A stretch of 42,910 nucleotides of DNA, taken from the NCBI RefSeq assembly GCF_030866765.1, contig NZ_CP133017.1, positions 1,037,091 through 1,080,000 of the forward strand, in the 5' to 3' direction. The notes beneath the pieces were generated by a model that saw nothing but the letters and a program-made list of their open reading frames with translations, had not been told where the DNA came from and made no database searches. This DNA comes from Paenibacillus silvisoli. GTDB lineage: Bacteria; Bacillota; Bacilli; Paenibacillales; Paenibacillaceae. Below are positions 33,198 to 41,070 of the stretch, piece by piece (position 1 is the stretch's first letter; every line of letters starts with the position of its first letter). Made by a program: the position numbers and the translations under genes.

Positions 33198-33247
33198 TGG
33201 AGGCTGTACCGCGCACCATGACTTGAGCGGAAGAGGAGTTGCTTGCG

Positions 33248-34387
33248 ATGAACTTCGACGTAACGGCGGAGCAGGCGATGATTCGGGATTTGATGCGGGA
33301 TTTTGCCGATGGAGAGGTGGCGCCGGGGGCGATTGAACGGGATCGTACCGGCGCGTTTCCGGTAGAAGTGTTTGAGAAGCTAGCCAAGCTGGGCATTATG
33401 GGGCTGCCTTTTCCCGAGCAATACGGCGGGGGCGGGGCGGATACGGTCAGCTTCGCGATTGCGGTCGAGGAATTGAGCCGCGTATGCGCATCAACGGGCA
33501 TTACGTATTCCGCGCATGTGTCGCTTGGGGGAGCGCCGCTTGCGCTGTTCGGCACGGAGGCGCAGAAGGCCGCGTATTTAACGCCGATCTGCCGCGGCGA
33601 ATCGCTCGGCGCGTTCGGGCTGACGGAGCCGGATGCCGGGTCGGATGCGGGCGGCACCCGTACGACGGCGGTGCGCTCCGGCGATCAGTGGATCATCAGC
33701 GGATCGAAATGCTTCATCACGAACGCCAGCTATGCGAAGCATCTAGCGCTTACGGCGGTCACCGACCGGTCGAAGGGAACGAGCGGCATCAGCGCGTTTA
33801 TCGTGCCGACGGATGCGCCCGGCTTCACGATCAATTGCAGCTACGAGAAAATGGGGCTTCATGCCTCCAACACGACCGAGCTCGTGCTTGATCAAGTGGC
33901 GGTGCCGCCGGAAAATTTGCTCGGGACGGAAGGGAACGGCTTCAAGCAGTTTCTCGCCGTACTCGATGGCGGCCGGATCGGCATCGGCGCGATGGGGGTC
34001 GGCATTGCTCAAGGCGCTTATGATAAGTCGCTGCGTTACGCCAAGCAGCGCAAGCAGTTCGGGCGGACGCTCAGCGCGTTTCAGGCGATTCAATTCAAGC
34101 TGGCGGACATGGCGATGGGCATCGAGCTTGCCCGCAACATGGTTTATAAGGCCGCATGGCTGAAGGATCAAGGGCGGCCGTTCAAGAAAGAGGCGGCCAT
34201 GGCGAAGCTGTACGCGACGGAAATGTGCATGCGGGTGTGCGATCAGGCGGTTCAAATTCATGGCGGCTACGGCTACATGAAGGAGTACGAGGTGGAGCGC
34301 TTCATGCGCGATGCCAAGCTGCTGGAGATCGGCGAGGGCACCTCGGAAATTCAGCGTCTCGTCATCGCCGCTCAAATCGGCTGCTAA
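33248..34387 (+). CDS. Acyl-CoA dehydrogenase
   Basis: This 379-residue flavoprotein starts at ATG 33248, nine bases after AGAGGAG. The family signatures FGLTEPDAGSDAGG (FAD/substrate contact) and the C-terminal QIHGGYGYMKEYEVERFMRD are clear. It introduces a 2,3-double bond into an acyl-CoA and passes electrons to ETF. The catalytic base of short- and medium-chain enzymes is present as E363 in EIGEGTSEIQR. Isovaleryl-CoA dehydrogenases carry a small residue there instead, which argues against the leucine-pathway enzyme despite the neighbouring carboxyltransferase. It is the third gene of the operon. Confidence 0.93.
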   Translation: MNFDVTAEQAMIRDLMRDFADGEVAPGAIERDRTGAFPVEVFEKLAKLGIMGLPFPEQYGGGGADTVSFAIAVEELSRVCASTGITYSAHVSLGGAPLALFGTEAQKAAYLTPICRGESLGAFGLTEPDAGSDAGGTRTTAVRSGDQWIISGSKCFITNASYAKHLALTAVTDRSKGTSGISAFIVPTDAPGFTINCSYEKMGLHASNTTELVLDQVAVPPENLLGTEGNGFKQFLAVLDGGRIGIGAMGVGIAQGAYDKSLRYAKQRKQFGRTLSAFQAIQFKLADMAMGIELARNMVYKAAWLKDQGRPFKKEAAMAKLYATEMCMRVCDQAVQIHGGYGYMKEYEVERFMRDAKLLEIGEGTSEIQRLVIAAQIGC

Positions 34388-34433
34388 GTTAAACGGCTGT
34401 TAGCTGAGGTTTAGGAGGGGAGCTGCTTAGACT

Positions 34434-35981
34434 ATGGAGCGTGAACGCGAACCGTCGGCGGAAGATCGGCTGCAGGAGCAGATCGAGGAGATCAAGCAGG
34501 GCGGCGCCTCCAAATATCATGCGAAGAACAAGGAGCAGGGAAAGCTGTTCGTCCGCGACCGGCTGAAGCTGCTGTTCGATCCCGATTTCGAGCTGGAAGA
34601 CGCGATGTTTGCGAACTGTGCGGAGTATGGACTGCCGGCTGACGGCGTCGTGACGGCCATCGGCCGCATTCATGGCGTGACGGTCGGCGTCATCGCCAAT
34701 GATTCAACCGTGAAGGCCGGCTCCTGGGGCGCCAAAACGGTCGAGAAAATCATCCGCATGCAGGAGACGGCCGATAAGCTGCGCATTCCGCTGCTTTATC
34801 TGGTCGATTCGGCAGGCGCGCGCATTACCGATCAGGCGCTGATGTACCCGGGGCGGCGCGGAGCGGGGCGGATTTTCTACAACGAAGTGAAGCTGTCGGG
34901 CAAAATCCCGCAGGTGTGCCTGCTGTTCGGCCCCTCCGCCGCTGGCGGGGCGTACATTCCGGCATTCTGCGACATTGTCATCATGGTGGAGGGCAATGCC
35001 TCGATGTACCTCGGTTCGCCGCGGATCGTGGAGATGGTGACGGGCGAGAAGGCGACGCTGGAGCAGCTGGGCGGCGCGCGGATGCACTGCTCCGTCTCCG
35101 GCTGCGGCGATGTGCTCGCGAAGAGCGAGGAGGAAGCGATCGCGCTGGCCCGGCAATACTTGGGGTATTTTCCGGCGAACTATGCCTCGCTGCCGCCGGT
35201 GCGGGAATCGCGCCCGCCTGCCGATCAGCGGGTGCCGCTCGATGCGGTGATTCCGAACGATCAATATACCTCGTTCGATATGTACGCGCTCATCGACGGC
35301 CTCATCGATGAGCATTCGTTCTTTGAAATTAAGCGGCTGTTCGCGCGCGAGCTGATTACCGGATTGGCCCGGCTAGGCGGGAAGCCGGTCGGCATTATCG
35401 CGAACCAGCCGAAGACGAAGGGCGGCATCCTGTTCCACGATTCCGCCGATAAAGCGGCCAAGTTCATCAGCCTGTGCGATGCGTTTCACATCCCGCTGCT
35501 GTTTCTGGCCGATGTGCCGGGCTTCATGGTGGGCACGGCGGTGGAGCAGGCCGGCATCATCCGGCACGGGGCGAAGATGATCGCCGCCGTTTCCGAAGCG
35601 ACCGTGCCGAAGATCTCCGTCATCGTCCGCAAGGCGTACGGTGCGGGGTTGTACGCGATGGGCGGACCGGCGTTCGAGCCGGACTGCTGCCTCGCGCTGC
35701 CTTCCGCGCAGATTGCGGTGATGGGTCCGGAAGCGGCGATCAACGCCGTCTATGCGAACAAGATCGCGGAGCTGGAGGAGCCGCAGCGCAGCGAATTTAT
35801 CGCCTCGAAGCGGGAGGAGTACCGCCAGGATATCGACCTGTTTCAGCTGGCTTCCGATATGGTGATCGACGCCATCGTTCCCGCCTATTCGCTGCGGAAA
35901 GAGCTGATCAAGCGATTCGAGGCGTATACGTCCAAGAGCGTCACGTTCACGGATCGGAAGCATCCGGTTTATCCGGTGTGA
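34434..35981 (+). CDS. Acyl-CoA carboxylase beta (carboxyltransferase) subunit
   Basis: This 515-residue protein starts at ATG 34434 after TAGGAGGGGAG. It has both crotonase-fold halves of biotin-dependent carboxyltransferases. The N half contains FGPSAAGGAYIPAF and YLGSPRIVEMVTGEKATLEQLGG; the C half contains FLADVPGFMVGTAVEQAGII and KAYGAGLYAMGG. It transfers carboxyl from carboxybiotin to an acyl-CoA such as methylcrotonyl-, geranyl- or propionyl-CoA. The partner alpha subunit (biotin carboxylase plus biotin carrier) is not in this operon and must be encoded elsewhere. The position between a dehydrogenase and a hydratase mirrors liu/atu clusters. Confidence 0.93.
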   Translation: MEREREPSAEDRLQEQIEEIKQGGASKYHAKNKEQGKLFVRDRLKLLFDPDFELEDAMFANCAEYGLPADGVVTAIGRIHGVTVGVIANDSTVKAGSWGAKTVEKIIRMQETADKLRIPLLYLVDSAGARITDQALMYPGRRGAGRIFYNEVKLSGKIPQVCLLFGPSAAGGAYIPAFCDIVIMVEGNASMYLGSPRIVEMVTGEKATLEQLGGARMHCSVSGCGDVLAKSEEEAIALARQYLGYFPANYASLPPVRESRPPADQRVPLDAVIPNDQYTSFDMYALIDGLIDEHSFFEIKRLFARELITGLARLGGKPVGIIANQPKTKGGILFHDSADKAAKFISLCDAFHIPLLFLADVPGFMVGTAVEQAGIIRHGAKMIAAVSEATVPKISVIVRKAYGAGLYAMGGPAFEPDCCLALPSAQIAVMGPEAAINAVYANKIAELEEPQRSEFIASKREEYRQDIDLFQLASDMVIDAIVPAYSLRKELIKRFEAYTSKSVTFTDRKHPVYPV

Positions 35982-36072
35982 TTGGAGGAGGTGCGGCCGT
36001 GGCCGTGACGGCGTGAAGCGTTCACGAATCGGAATCACCCGGTACTAACCGGTGTGATGGAGGAGGTGCGGC
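35941..36072 (+). repeat. Imperfect tandem duplication of the carboxyltransferase 3' end
   Basis: The last ~40 bases of the carboxyltransferase gene plus its downstream GGAGGAGGTGCGGC (about 35942-35997) recur, diverged, at about 36018-36072 directly before the next ATG. The first copy's ribosome binding site now precedes GTGGCCGTGACGGCGTGA, a GTG followed quickly by a stop. Confidence 0.7.
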
Positions 36073-36900
36073 ATGTCGGTGATGCAGGAGGGGGCAGGAA
36101 GCAACATACCCGTTCCCATTCCCGTTCGCTGGGAGCAGCGGGGTTATATCGGCTATATCCGGTTGAATCGGCCGGAGAGCCTCAATGCGATTAACGGCGA
36201 CATGCTTGACGCGTTGGAGGTCGTGCTGCGTTTTGTCGCCGCCGATCCTCGCGGCATCCGCGTCGTCGTTGTGGAAGGCGAGGGGCGGGCGTTCTGTGCC
36301 GGAGCTGATCTGAAGGAGCGCAGCATGCTGACCGATCCGCGGCACATCCGGCAGCGCCTGGAGCGGAGCAAGGCCGTGTTCGCCGCGCTCGAACGGCTGC
36401 CGCAGCCGACGATCGCCGCGCTGAACGGCCTTGCCTTCGGCGGCGGCTTGGAGCTGGCGCTCTGCTGCGACTTCCGCTGCGCCGTCCGGGGCGAGAGGCT
36501 CGGTCTGACCGAGGTGAGCCTCGGCATTATCCCCGGCGCCGGCGGCACGCAGCGGCTGCCGCGGCTTATCGGCCCCGCGCGGGCGAAGGAGCTGATCCTG
36601 ACCGCGCGGAGAATTACGGCCGAGCAAGCGCTTGAGCTCGGCCTCGTGAACGGCGTGGCCGATAGCCGGGAGCAGCTGCGCGAGCTGGTCGATCGGCTGG
36701 CGGAGGAGCTGCTCGCCAACGCGCCGCTCGCGGTCAATCAAGCGAAGCAGGCGATCGATCAGGGCCTGGATGCTTCGGATCTCGAAGCGGCACTCGCGTT
36801 CGAAACGGACGCGTACGAAGCGCTCATTCCGACGAAGGACCGGCTGGAGGCGCTCGCCGCCTTCCGGGAGAAGCGGCCGCCGCGGTTTACCGGCGAGTAG
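36073..36900 (+). CDS. Enoyl-CoA hydratase/isomerase family protein
   Basis: This 275-residue crotonase-fold protein starts at ATG 36073 behind GGAGGAGG. The oxyanion-hole motif AFCAGADLKE is present. So are both catalytic glutamates of classical enoyl-CoA hydratase, E127 (FGGGLELALCCDFR) and E147 (GLTEVSLGIIPGAGGTQRL). It should hydrate the enoyl-CoA, possibly the product of the carboxyltransferase, as 3-methylglutaconyl-CoA hydratase does in the Liu pathway. It is the last gene of the operon. The 90 bases after it hold two palindromes, and a terminator appears at 37151. Confidence 0.93.
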   Translation: MSVMQEGAGSNIPVPIPVRWEQRGYIGYIRLNRPESLNAINGDMLDALEVVLRFVAADPRGIRVVVVEGEGRAFCAGADLKERSMLTDPRHIRQRLERSKAVFAALERLPQPTIAALNGLAFGGGLELALCCDFRCAVRGERLGLTEVSLGIIPGAGGTQRLPRLIGPARAKELILTARRITAEQALELGLVNGVADSREQLRELVDRLAEELLANAPLAVNQAKQAIDQGLDASDLEAALAFETDAYEALIPTKDRLEALAAFREKRPPRFTGE

Positions 36901-36937
36901 CGTCGGCGCTCACCGATAGAAGCCTCGCTCCCTGTCA

Positions 36938-36959
36938 TGACGGACACCCACGTCCGTTA
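36938..36959. repeat. Palindrome TGACGGAC-ACCCAC-GTCCGTTA (copy 2)
   Basis: Eight-base arms with one G-T pair. Same family as the palindromes at 23636, 36981 and 37096. Confidence 0.7.
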
Positions 36960-36980
36960 GGCGCTGAGAGTTGGCTTTCG

Positions 36981-37012
36981 AAATGTAACGGACACCCATG
37001 TCCGTTACATTT
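36981..37012. repeat. Palindrome AAATGTAACGGAC-ACCCAT-GTCCGTTACATTT (copy 3)
   Basis: Perfect 13-base arms (36981-36993, 37000-37012) with a 6-base loop; followed by TTCAAAA. The best-preserved and longest copy of the family, able to form a hairpin on either strand. Confidence 0.8.
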
Positions 37013-37095
37013 TCAAAACCCCTGGTTTTGTCTCTTAATTTAACTTAATGACATTGCCTTTTGTCGGGGGCGCCTTTTTTGTTTGGGTGGAGATT

Positions 37096-37119
37096 CTAAC
37101 GGTCACGGATGTCCGTTAG
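37096..37119. repeat. Palindrome CTAACGG..CCGTTAG (copy 4)
   Basis: Arms CTAACGG (37096-37102) and CCGTTAG (37113-37119), with one internal mismatch pair. A diverged copy of the palindrome family at 23636, 36938 and 36981. Confidence 0.6.
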
Positions 37120-37150
37120 CGGAGGAATTCAGGATTAAAAATGAATCTGT

Positions 37151-37187
37151 AACGGCATGGGATAAAGTTCCGTGCCGTTTGTTTTTT
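37151..37187 (+). terminator. Intrinsic terminator downstream of the acyl-CoA operon
   Basis: AACGGCATGG (37151-37160) pairs with CCGTGCCGTT (37170-37179) with one wobble, then TTGTTTTTT. It is the first clear U-tailed terminator after the operon and may lie inside or beside the insertion sequence. Confidence 0.75.
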
Positions 37188-37211
37188 GGTGCAAGCTAGC
37201 AAAAATGCGTA

Positions 37212-37242
37212 CAGCAAACAAAGCGGATGGAAGATCCGCTTT
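37212..37242 (-). terminator. Terminator for the transposase gene
   Basis: AAAGCGGAT (37220-37228) and ATCCGCTTT (37234-37242) form a 9-base stem with a 5-base loop. On the minus strand it is followed by GTTTGCTGT. It lies 22 bases beyond the transposase stop. Confidence 0.65.
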
Positions 37243-37263
37243 AAAATGTTCATATGAACCGAA

Positions 37264-38583
37264 TTATGCTACTCTGTATACGAAGCTTACAGCTGGTTTA
37301 TAGCGGGTTTTGCGCGTATTCTCCTGCCCTGGGCGGATGGGTCGAATCGGCAAAATATTTCTGCGAATCAGTGCTTCAACATCGGGCGGGGGTTCATCGT
37401 CACTTGAGCGCAGGAATCTACAAACGTAAACGGCAACCGTGAAGTTCACTTGGTATTGGTGCTGTTTATCTTTTTGGGAAATGACGACGTGCGAGGTCAT
37501 CATTTCAGCAAAATTGTACATGATCATTCTTGCGAAAATCTCTTGTATGACGAACTCTCGCCTCTTTGCGTGGAAATTCGTCAGACCGACGGTGTATTTT
37601 AATGCCCTGAACGAGGTTTCAATCCCCCATCGCATGTTATAAATGGATCTAAGTTCATCGGGTGGGAAATCGTCGGCAGGAAGATTCGTAATCACGGTTT
37701 CATACGTGCCATTAGGCAGGATGAACCGAACAACCCGAAAGGAAATCGGGTAAAACAAGTTCTCCTGCAAATCCAAAAAATCAAATGTACCCTTGGAAGG
37801 GATGAATTTGTAAATCTCGGGATGCGCCTTGACCTCATTCATTTGTTTTTTTGTGAGTGTCAAATGAATATCCCGATCAAACTCTAAGGCAGAAGACAAA
37901 CGAAGGCCCGAAAGAATACCACTGGAGGTCGAATCCTTTACCCGTATAACGTAGTTCCAACCTTTGCGTTCAATATGCGCGAAATTGTTGTAACTTTCAT
38001 AACCTCGATCGGCAATGACAATCGTTTTACCTTTGATGGGAGAACGCTCAACCATAGCAGCCAGCGCCCTACCTTCGTTAGACAACCTGCGTGGCTGCAC
38101 AATGGCATCCACGTACAGTCTGTTGCACAAGTCGTAGGCTGCATTCAAATGCAGAAGGTTATAGCCTTTCGTGTCTGGTTGACTTTGAAAATAGGTGTCC
38201 GTGTCCGTTGGGTCAGTAGCGAAATGCAAATCCGAACCGTCAATGGCAAGTAAACGATACCCGCGGTAGTCCTTGAGATTCGGATATGTTTGCGTAAATT
38301 CGTGAAACAAGAATGCCATAGCAGATGGCAGGATTTTATGCCTCTGTTGGACAAAAGCAGAAGCGGTGGCCGTGTTTACGTCATAGCCCTGCGATTCCAA
38401 AAGTTCCTTGTAGAGGCTGTTACCGCCCATGGAGATCAGGAGCTGCATGACGGTTTCAAAGGGCAGTTTTTTCTTGCGGGTAAAATCTTTTTCAGGGTTT
38501 TTGACATAAGATGCTGGTGCAGCTGACATTTCTCGTATAAGGGATGTCAGCTTTTGTTTTAGTGAATTCGCGTACTCATTCAT
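37264..38583 (-). CDS. IS4-family transposase
   Basis: This 439-residue DDE transposase is encoded on the minus strand with ATG at 38583; AGGAGG lies just upstream. The catalytic aspartates are in AIDGSDLHF and IADRGYES. The IS4-type Y-(2)-R-(3)-E-(6)-K signature is seen in IYNMRWGIETSFRALKY, supplying the third acidic residue. The frame is uninterrupted, so the element may still be active. Base composition is visibly more AT-rich than in the flanking operons, as expected for acquired DNA. It inserted between the acyl-CoA operon and the uracil permease gene without breaking either. Confidence 0.95.
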   Translation of the reverse strand: MNEYANSLKQKLTSLIREMSAAPASYVKNPEKDFTRKKKLPFETVMQLLISMGGNSLYKELLESQGYDVNTATASAFVQQRHKILPSAMAFLFHEFTQTYPNLKDYRGYRLLAIDGSDLHFATDPTDTDTYFQSQPDTKGYNLLHLNAAYDLCNRLYVDAIVQPRRLSNEGRALAAMVERSPIKGKTIVIADRGYESYNNFAHIERKGWNYVIRVKDSTSSGILSGLRLSSALEFDRDIHLTLTKKQMNEVKAHPEIYKFIPSKGTFDFLDLQENLFYPISFRVVRFILPNGTYETVITNLPADDFPPDELRSIYNMRWGIETSFRALKYTVGLTNFHAKRREFVIQEIFARMIMYNFAEMMTSHVVISQKDKQHQYQVNFTVAVYVCRFLRSSDDEPPPDVEALIRRNILPIRPIRPGQENTRKTRYKPAVSFVYRVA

Positions 38584-38671
38584 GGGCGAAAACCTCCTTT
38601 TTTTTCAAGGGGTTTCGCCACATATTTCCAACTGCTTGTCAAGTCCTATTTTCTTTATCGCATACAAAAAA

Positions 38672-38704
38672 AGAGCGGGCTATCTTTCGATAACCTGCTC
38701 TTTT
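38672..38704. terminator. Bidirectional terminator hairpin upstream of the transposase
   Basis: AGAGCGGGCTATC (38672-38684) pairs with GATAACCTGCTCT (38689-38701) around loop TTTC with one mismatch and one wobble. T runs flank both ends. On the minus strand it would stop readthrough from the permease gene before the transposase. Confidence 0.8.
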
Positions 38705-38773
38705 ATTGATTTTTAAGCTCTGTCCCTTAACTTAATGACATTGCCGGCAAAAGGGGACGCCTTTTTCCTATTC

Positions 38774-40054
38774 CTAATCCTCCGACGACAACCGGAGCAC
38801 CTCAATCACCTTCAAGAAAAGGCTGAGCACGATCGCGGATACCGTCGCCAGCGCCATGCCCTTCAGCTCGAAGTTGCCGAACTTCAACGCGGCGCCGCTG
38901 AGGCCGATGACGAGCACGACGGTCGTCAGCATAAGGTTGGCCGGCTTCGAATAGTCGACCTTCGTCTCTACCAGCATGCGGATACCGGATGCGGCAATAA
39001 CGCCGAAGAGCAGCAGCGACACGCCGCCCATGGCCGCCTCCGGAATCGTTTGAATCAAGGCGGACAGCTTGCCGATGAAGGACAGCACGACCGCGATGAC
39101 CGCCGCGCCGCCGATGACCCAGACGGAGTACACGCGGCTGATCGCCATAACGCCGATATTTTCGCCGTACGTCGTGTTCGGCGTGGAGCCGACGAAGCCG
39201 GATATAATCGTCGAGATGCCGTTGCCGAGAAGCGAGCGGCTCAAGCCCGGATCCTTCGTCAAATCTTTTTCGACGATATTGCCGGTGACGATCAAGTGAC
39301 CGATGTGCTCGGCAATGACAACCAGCGCTGCCGGCGCAATAATAGCGATGCTAGACCAGTTGAACGTCGGCGAATAGAAGGTTGGCGCTTGGAACCAAGC
39401 GGCCGCGTCGACTGCAGCTCTCACTTCAACCAGACCGAGAATCGCAGCGAGCGTATAGCCGACAAGAATTGAAATCAAAATCGGGATGACCTTCAAGAAA
39501 CCGCGGAACAAAACGGAGCCGACGACGCCAATGCAAAGCGTGACGATCGATACGGCAAGGGTCGCGCCATCCGGCGACCAATCCGCCGGTGCGCCCGGCT
39601 TTGCGATCAAGCCGGCCATTTGCGCGGCAACCGGCACCAGCTCGAGCCCGATGACGGCTACGATCGCGCCCATTGCCGCCGGCGGGAAGACCACGTCAAT
39701 CCAACGCGTACCGACCAGCTTGATCAGCAAGGCGATCAGCGTAAAAATAACCCCCACCACAATGAAGCCGCCCAGCGCCGCGGAATAGCCGCCGCTGCCT
39801 TCCGTGTTGAGCACGACGAACACGGGCGACAGAAAGGCGAAGCTCGACCCGAGATAAGCGGGGATCTTAAATTTCGTAATGAGCAGATAGAGCAGCGTTC
39901 CGATGCCGTTCATCAGCAAGATTGTCGCAGGATCGACCTTGAATAAAATGGGAACGAGAACGGTCGAGCCGAACATAGCGAACAAATGCTGCAGACTAAG
40001 CGGGACGCTGGCCGCAAGCGACGGCCTTTCATGTACTTGAATGATGTTGGACAA
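38774..40054 (-). CDS. Uracil/xanthine permease (NCS2 family)
   Basis: This 426-residue nucleobase:cation symporter-2 (UraA/PyrP-like) is on the minus strand. The start is TTG at 40054, ten bases after AGGAGG. Many membrane helices are evident (family usual 14). Family features include LQHLFAMFGSTVLVP near the N terminus, the substrate-site stretch VIAEHIGHLI, and GFVGSTPNTTYGENIGVMAI in helix 10. It imports uracil or xanthine with protons. It is a single gene, divergent from the NAD-salvage block; the 171-base gap holds the nrtR promoter. No PyrR or purine riboswitch was seen in its short leader. Confidence 0.92.
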   Translation of the reverse strand: MSNIIQVHERPSLAASVPLSLQHLFAMFGSTVLVPILFKVDPATILLMNGIGTLLYLLITKFKIPAYLGSSFAFLSPVFVVLNTEGSGGYSAALGGFIVVGVIFTLIALLIKLVGTRWIDVVFPPAAMGAIVAVIGLELVPVAAQMAGLIAKPGAPADWSPDGATLAVSIVTLCIGVVGSVLFRGFLKVIPILISILVGYTLAAILGLVEVRAAVDAAAWFQAPTFYSPTFNWSSIAIIAPAALVVIAEHIGHLIVTGNIVEKDLTKDPGLSRSLLGNGISTIISGFVGSTPNTTYGENIGVMAISRVYSVWVIGGAAVIAVVLSFIGKLSALIQTIPEAAMGGVSLLLFGVIAASGIRMLVETKVDYSKPANLMLTTVVLVIGLSGAALKFGNFELKGMALATVSAIVLSLFLKVIEVLRLSSED

Positions 40055-40157
40055 CGGTAGAAAACCTCCTGGAGAATGAATAAGCGGAATTTGCCAAACG
40101 CTATAGTATCATAATTGGCTTCAATGCGGTATTGCATAACTTGGGCATTCCGCCCCC

Positions 40158-40189
40158 TTGACAAAAGTTTTAATAATGTCATAATGACA
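40158..40189 (+). promoter_or_regulatory. nrtR promoter with overlapping NrtR-type operator
   Basis: TTGACA (40158-40163) and CATAAT (40180-40185), with a 16-base spacer, form a promoter. The perfect palindrome TGTCAT-A-ATGACA (40177-40189) covers the -10 box, as expected for a repressor site. An almost identical palindrome lies upstream of pncA at 41017. Confidence 0.7.
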
Positions 40190-40225
40190 ATATAAGAAAC
40201 ATGAAGCAGGCAGGTGACACACGCT

Positions 40226-40987
40226 ATGGACGATCCCAAAACCTATTCCCCCCGCAACTATCGGACGCCTGACGGCGCGCCTGCGGACATCGTCATTTTC
40301 ACGATTACGTCAACGGAGCGGAATACGGCGAAGAAGTCGCTTCCGGTCCGGAAGCTGGAGGTGCTGCTCATCCAACGCAAAGGCTGGCCGTTCGCCGGTC
40401 AGTGGGCGTTGCCGGGCGGATTTTCGAAGGATACGGAGACCTTGCTCGACAGCGCTAAGAGAGAGCTGCAAGAGGAAACCGGCGTCGACAACGTGCACAT
40501 CGAATATTTCAATGCGTACAGCGAGCCGGGGCGCGATCCTCGCGGATGGATGATTTCGCATGCGTTCTGCGCGCTTGTTCATGAGGATGCGCTTGCGAGC
40601 CGCAGAGCTGACGACGATGCAGCCGATGTTCGGCTGTTCACGGTTAAGGATGCGCTGGAGATGGAGCTTGCGTTTGACCATAGGCAGATTTTAAAGGACG
40701 CGGTTCAGCATATCCGGCACAGCATGATGACGACGACCATCGCCCGGGCGTTCTTGCCCGAAGAGTTTACGATCGGCGAGCTGTACCAGGTCATTGAAAC
40801 CGTCGTCCCCGAATTCGTGGAGCGCAATTTTATCCGCAAAATCACGTCGACCCAAAGCCGCAAAGGCATTATTGAAGAAGTCCGGGATTCCCGCGGCGAG
40901 CTCAAAATGTCCAATCGCTATTCCCAACGGGCGGCGCAGCTGTATCGGTTTACCGATTATTTGCCTCCGCTGTCGATTTACAGCTAG
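40226..40987 (+). CDS. nrtR: NrtR-like Nudix transcriptional regulator of NAD metabolism
   Basis: This 253-residue protein starts at ATG 40226, ten bases after AGGTGA. The N-terminal Nudix domain (~20-150) has a complete Nudix box starting at G65 (G-x5-E-x7-RELQEE-x-GV). The C-terminal winged helix (~165-240) has the NrtR signature FTIGELYQVIE and VERNFIRKI. NrtR proteins bind ADP-ribose or related NAD breakdown products with the Nudix domain and repress NAD biosynthesis and salvage genes. The location just before pncA-nadE-pncB supports this strongly. Many NrtR proteins have a degenerate Nudix box, whereas this one looks catalytically complete, so ADP-ribose hydrolysis is possible. Confidence 0.85.
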   Translation: MDDPKTYSPRNYRTPDGAPADIVIFTITSTERNTAKKSLPVRKLEVLLIQRKGWPFAGQWALPGGFSKDTETLLDSAKRELQEETGVDNVHIEYFNAYSEPGRDPRGWMISHAFCALVHEDALASRRADDDAADVRLFTVKDALEMELAFDHRQILKDAVQHIRHSMMTTTIARAFLPEEFTIGELYQVIETVVPEFVERNFIRKITSTQSRKGIIEEVRDSRGELKMSNRYSQRAAQLYRFTDYLPPLSIYS

Positions 40988-41016
40988 CTAGGCTCTTTCT
41001 TTATCGTTTTCGATAT

Positions 41017-41029
41017 TGTCGTAATGACA
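41017..41029 (+). promoter_or_regulatory. NrtR-type operator upstream of pncA
   Basis: TGTCGTAATGACA differs by one base from the palindrome TGTCATAATGACA in the nrtR promoter. It lies 42 bases before the pncA start and touches a possible -10 (CATAAT, 41028-41033); the -35 is poor. Confidence 0.6.
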
Positions 41030-41070
41030 TAATTTAAAAATTTGCATTCAAACGAGGAAGGTGGAAAAGA

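Larger units (their letters stand above)
37029..38766 (-). mobile_element. IS4-family insertion sequence with flanking direct repeats
   Basis: An intact IS4-type transposase gene lies between two similar sequences in the same orientation. These are TGTCTCTTAATTTAACTTAATGACATTGCC on the left (37029-37058) and TGTCCCTTAACTTAATGACATTGCC on the right (38721-38745). Both are followed by a GGGG-CGCC-TTTTT block. A terminator-like hairpin upstream of the transposase (38672-38701) would shield it from outside transcription. I could not find terminal inverted repeats by eye, so the exact ends are uncertain. Confidence 0.6.

Noticed and set aside
36938..37119. Repeated palindromes as a CRISPR array
   Set aside because: Copies vary in length, spacing is irregular, no spacers of uniform size and no cas genes.
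38735..39472. Plus-strand 245-codon open frame opposite the permease
   Set aside because: Asp/Arg/His-rich antisense shadow; the minus strand encodes a full NCS2 permease.
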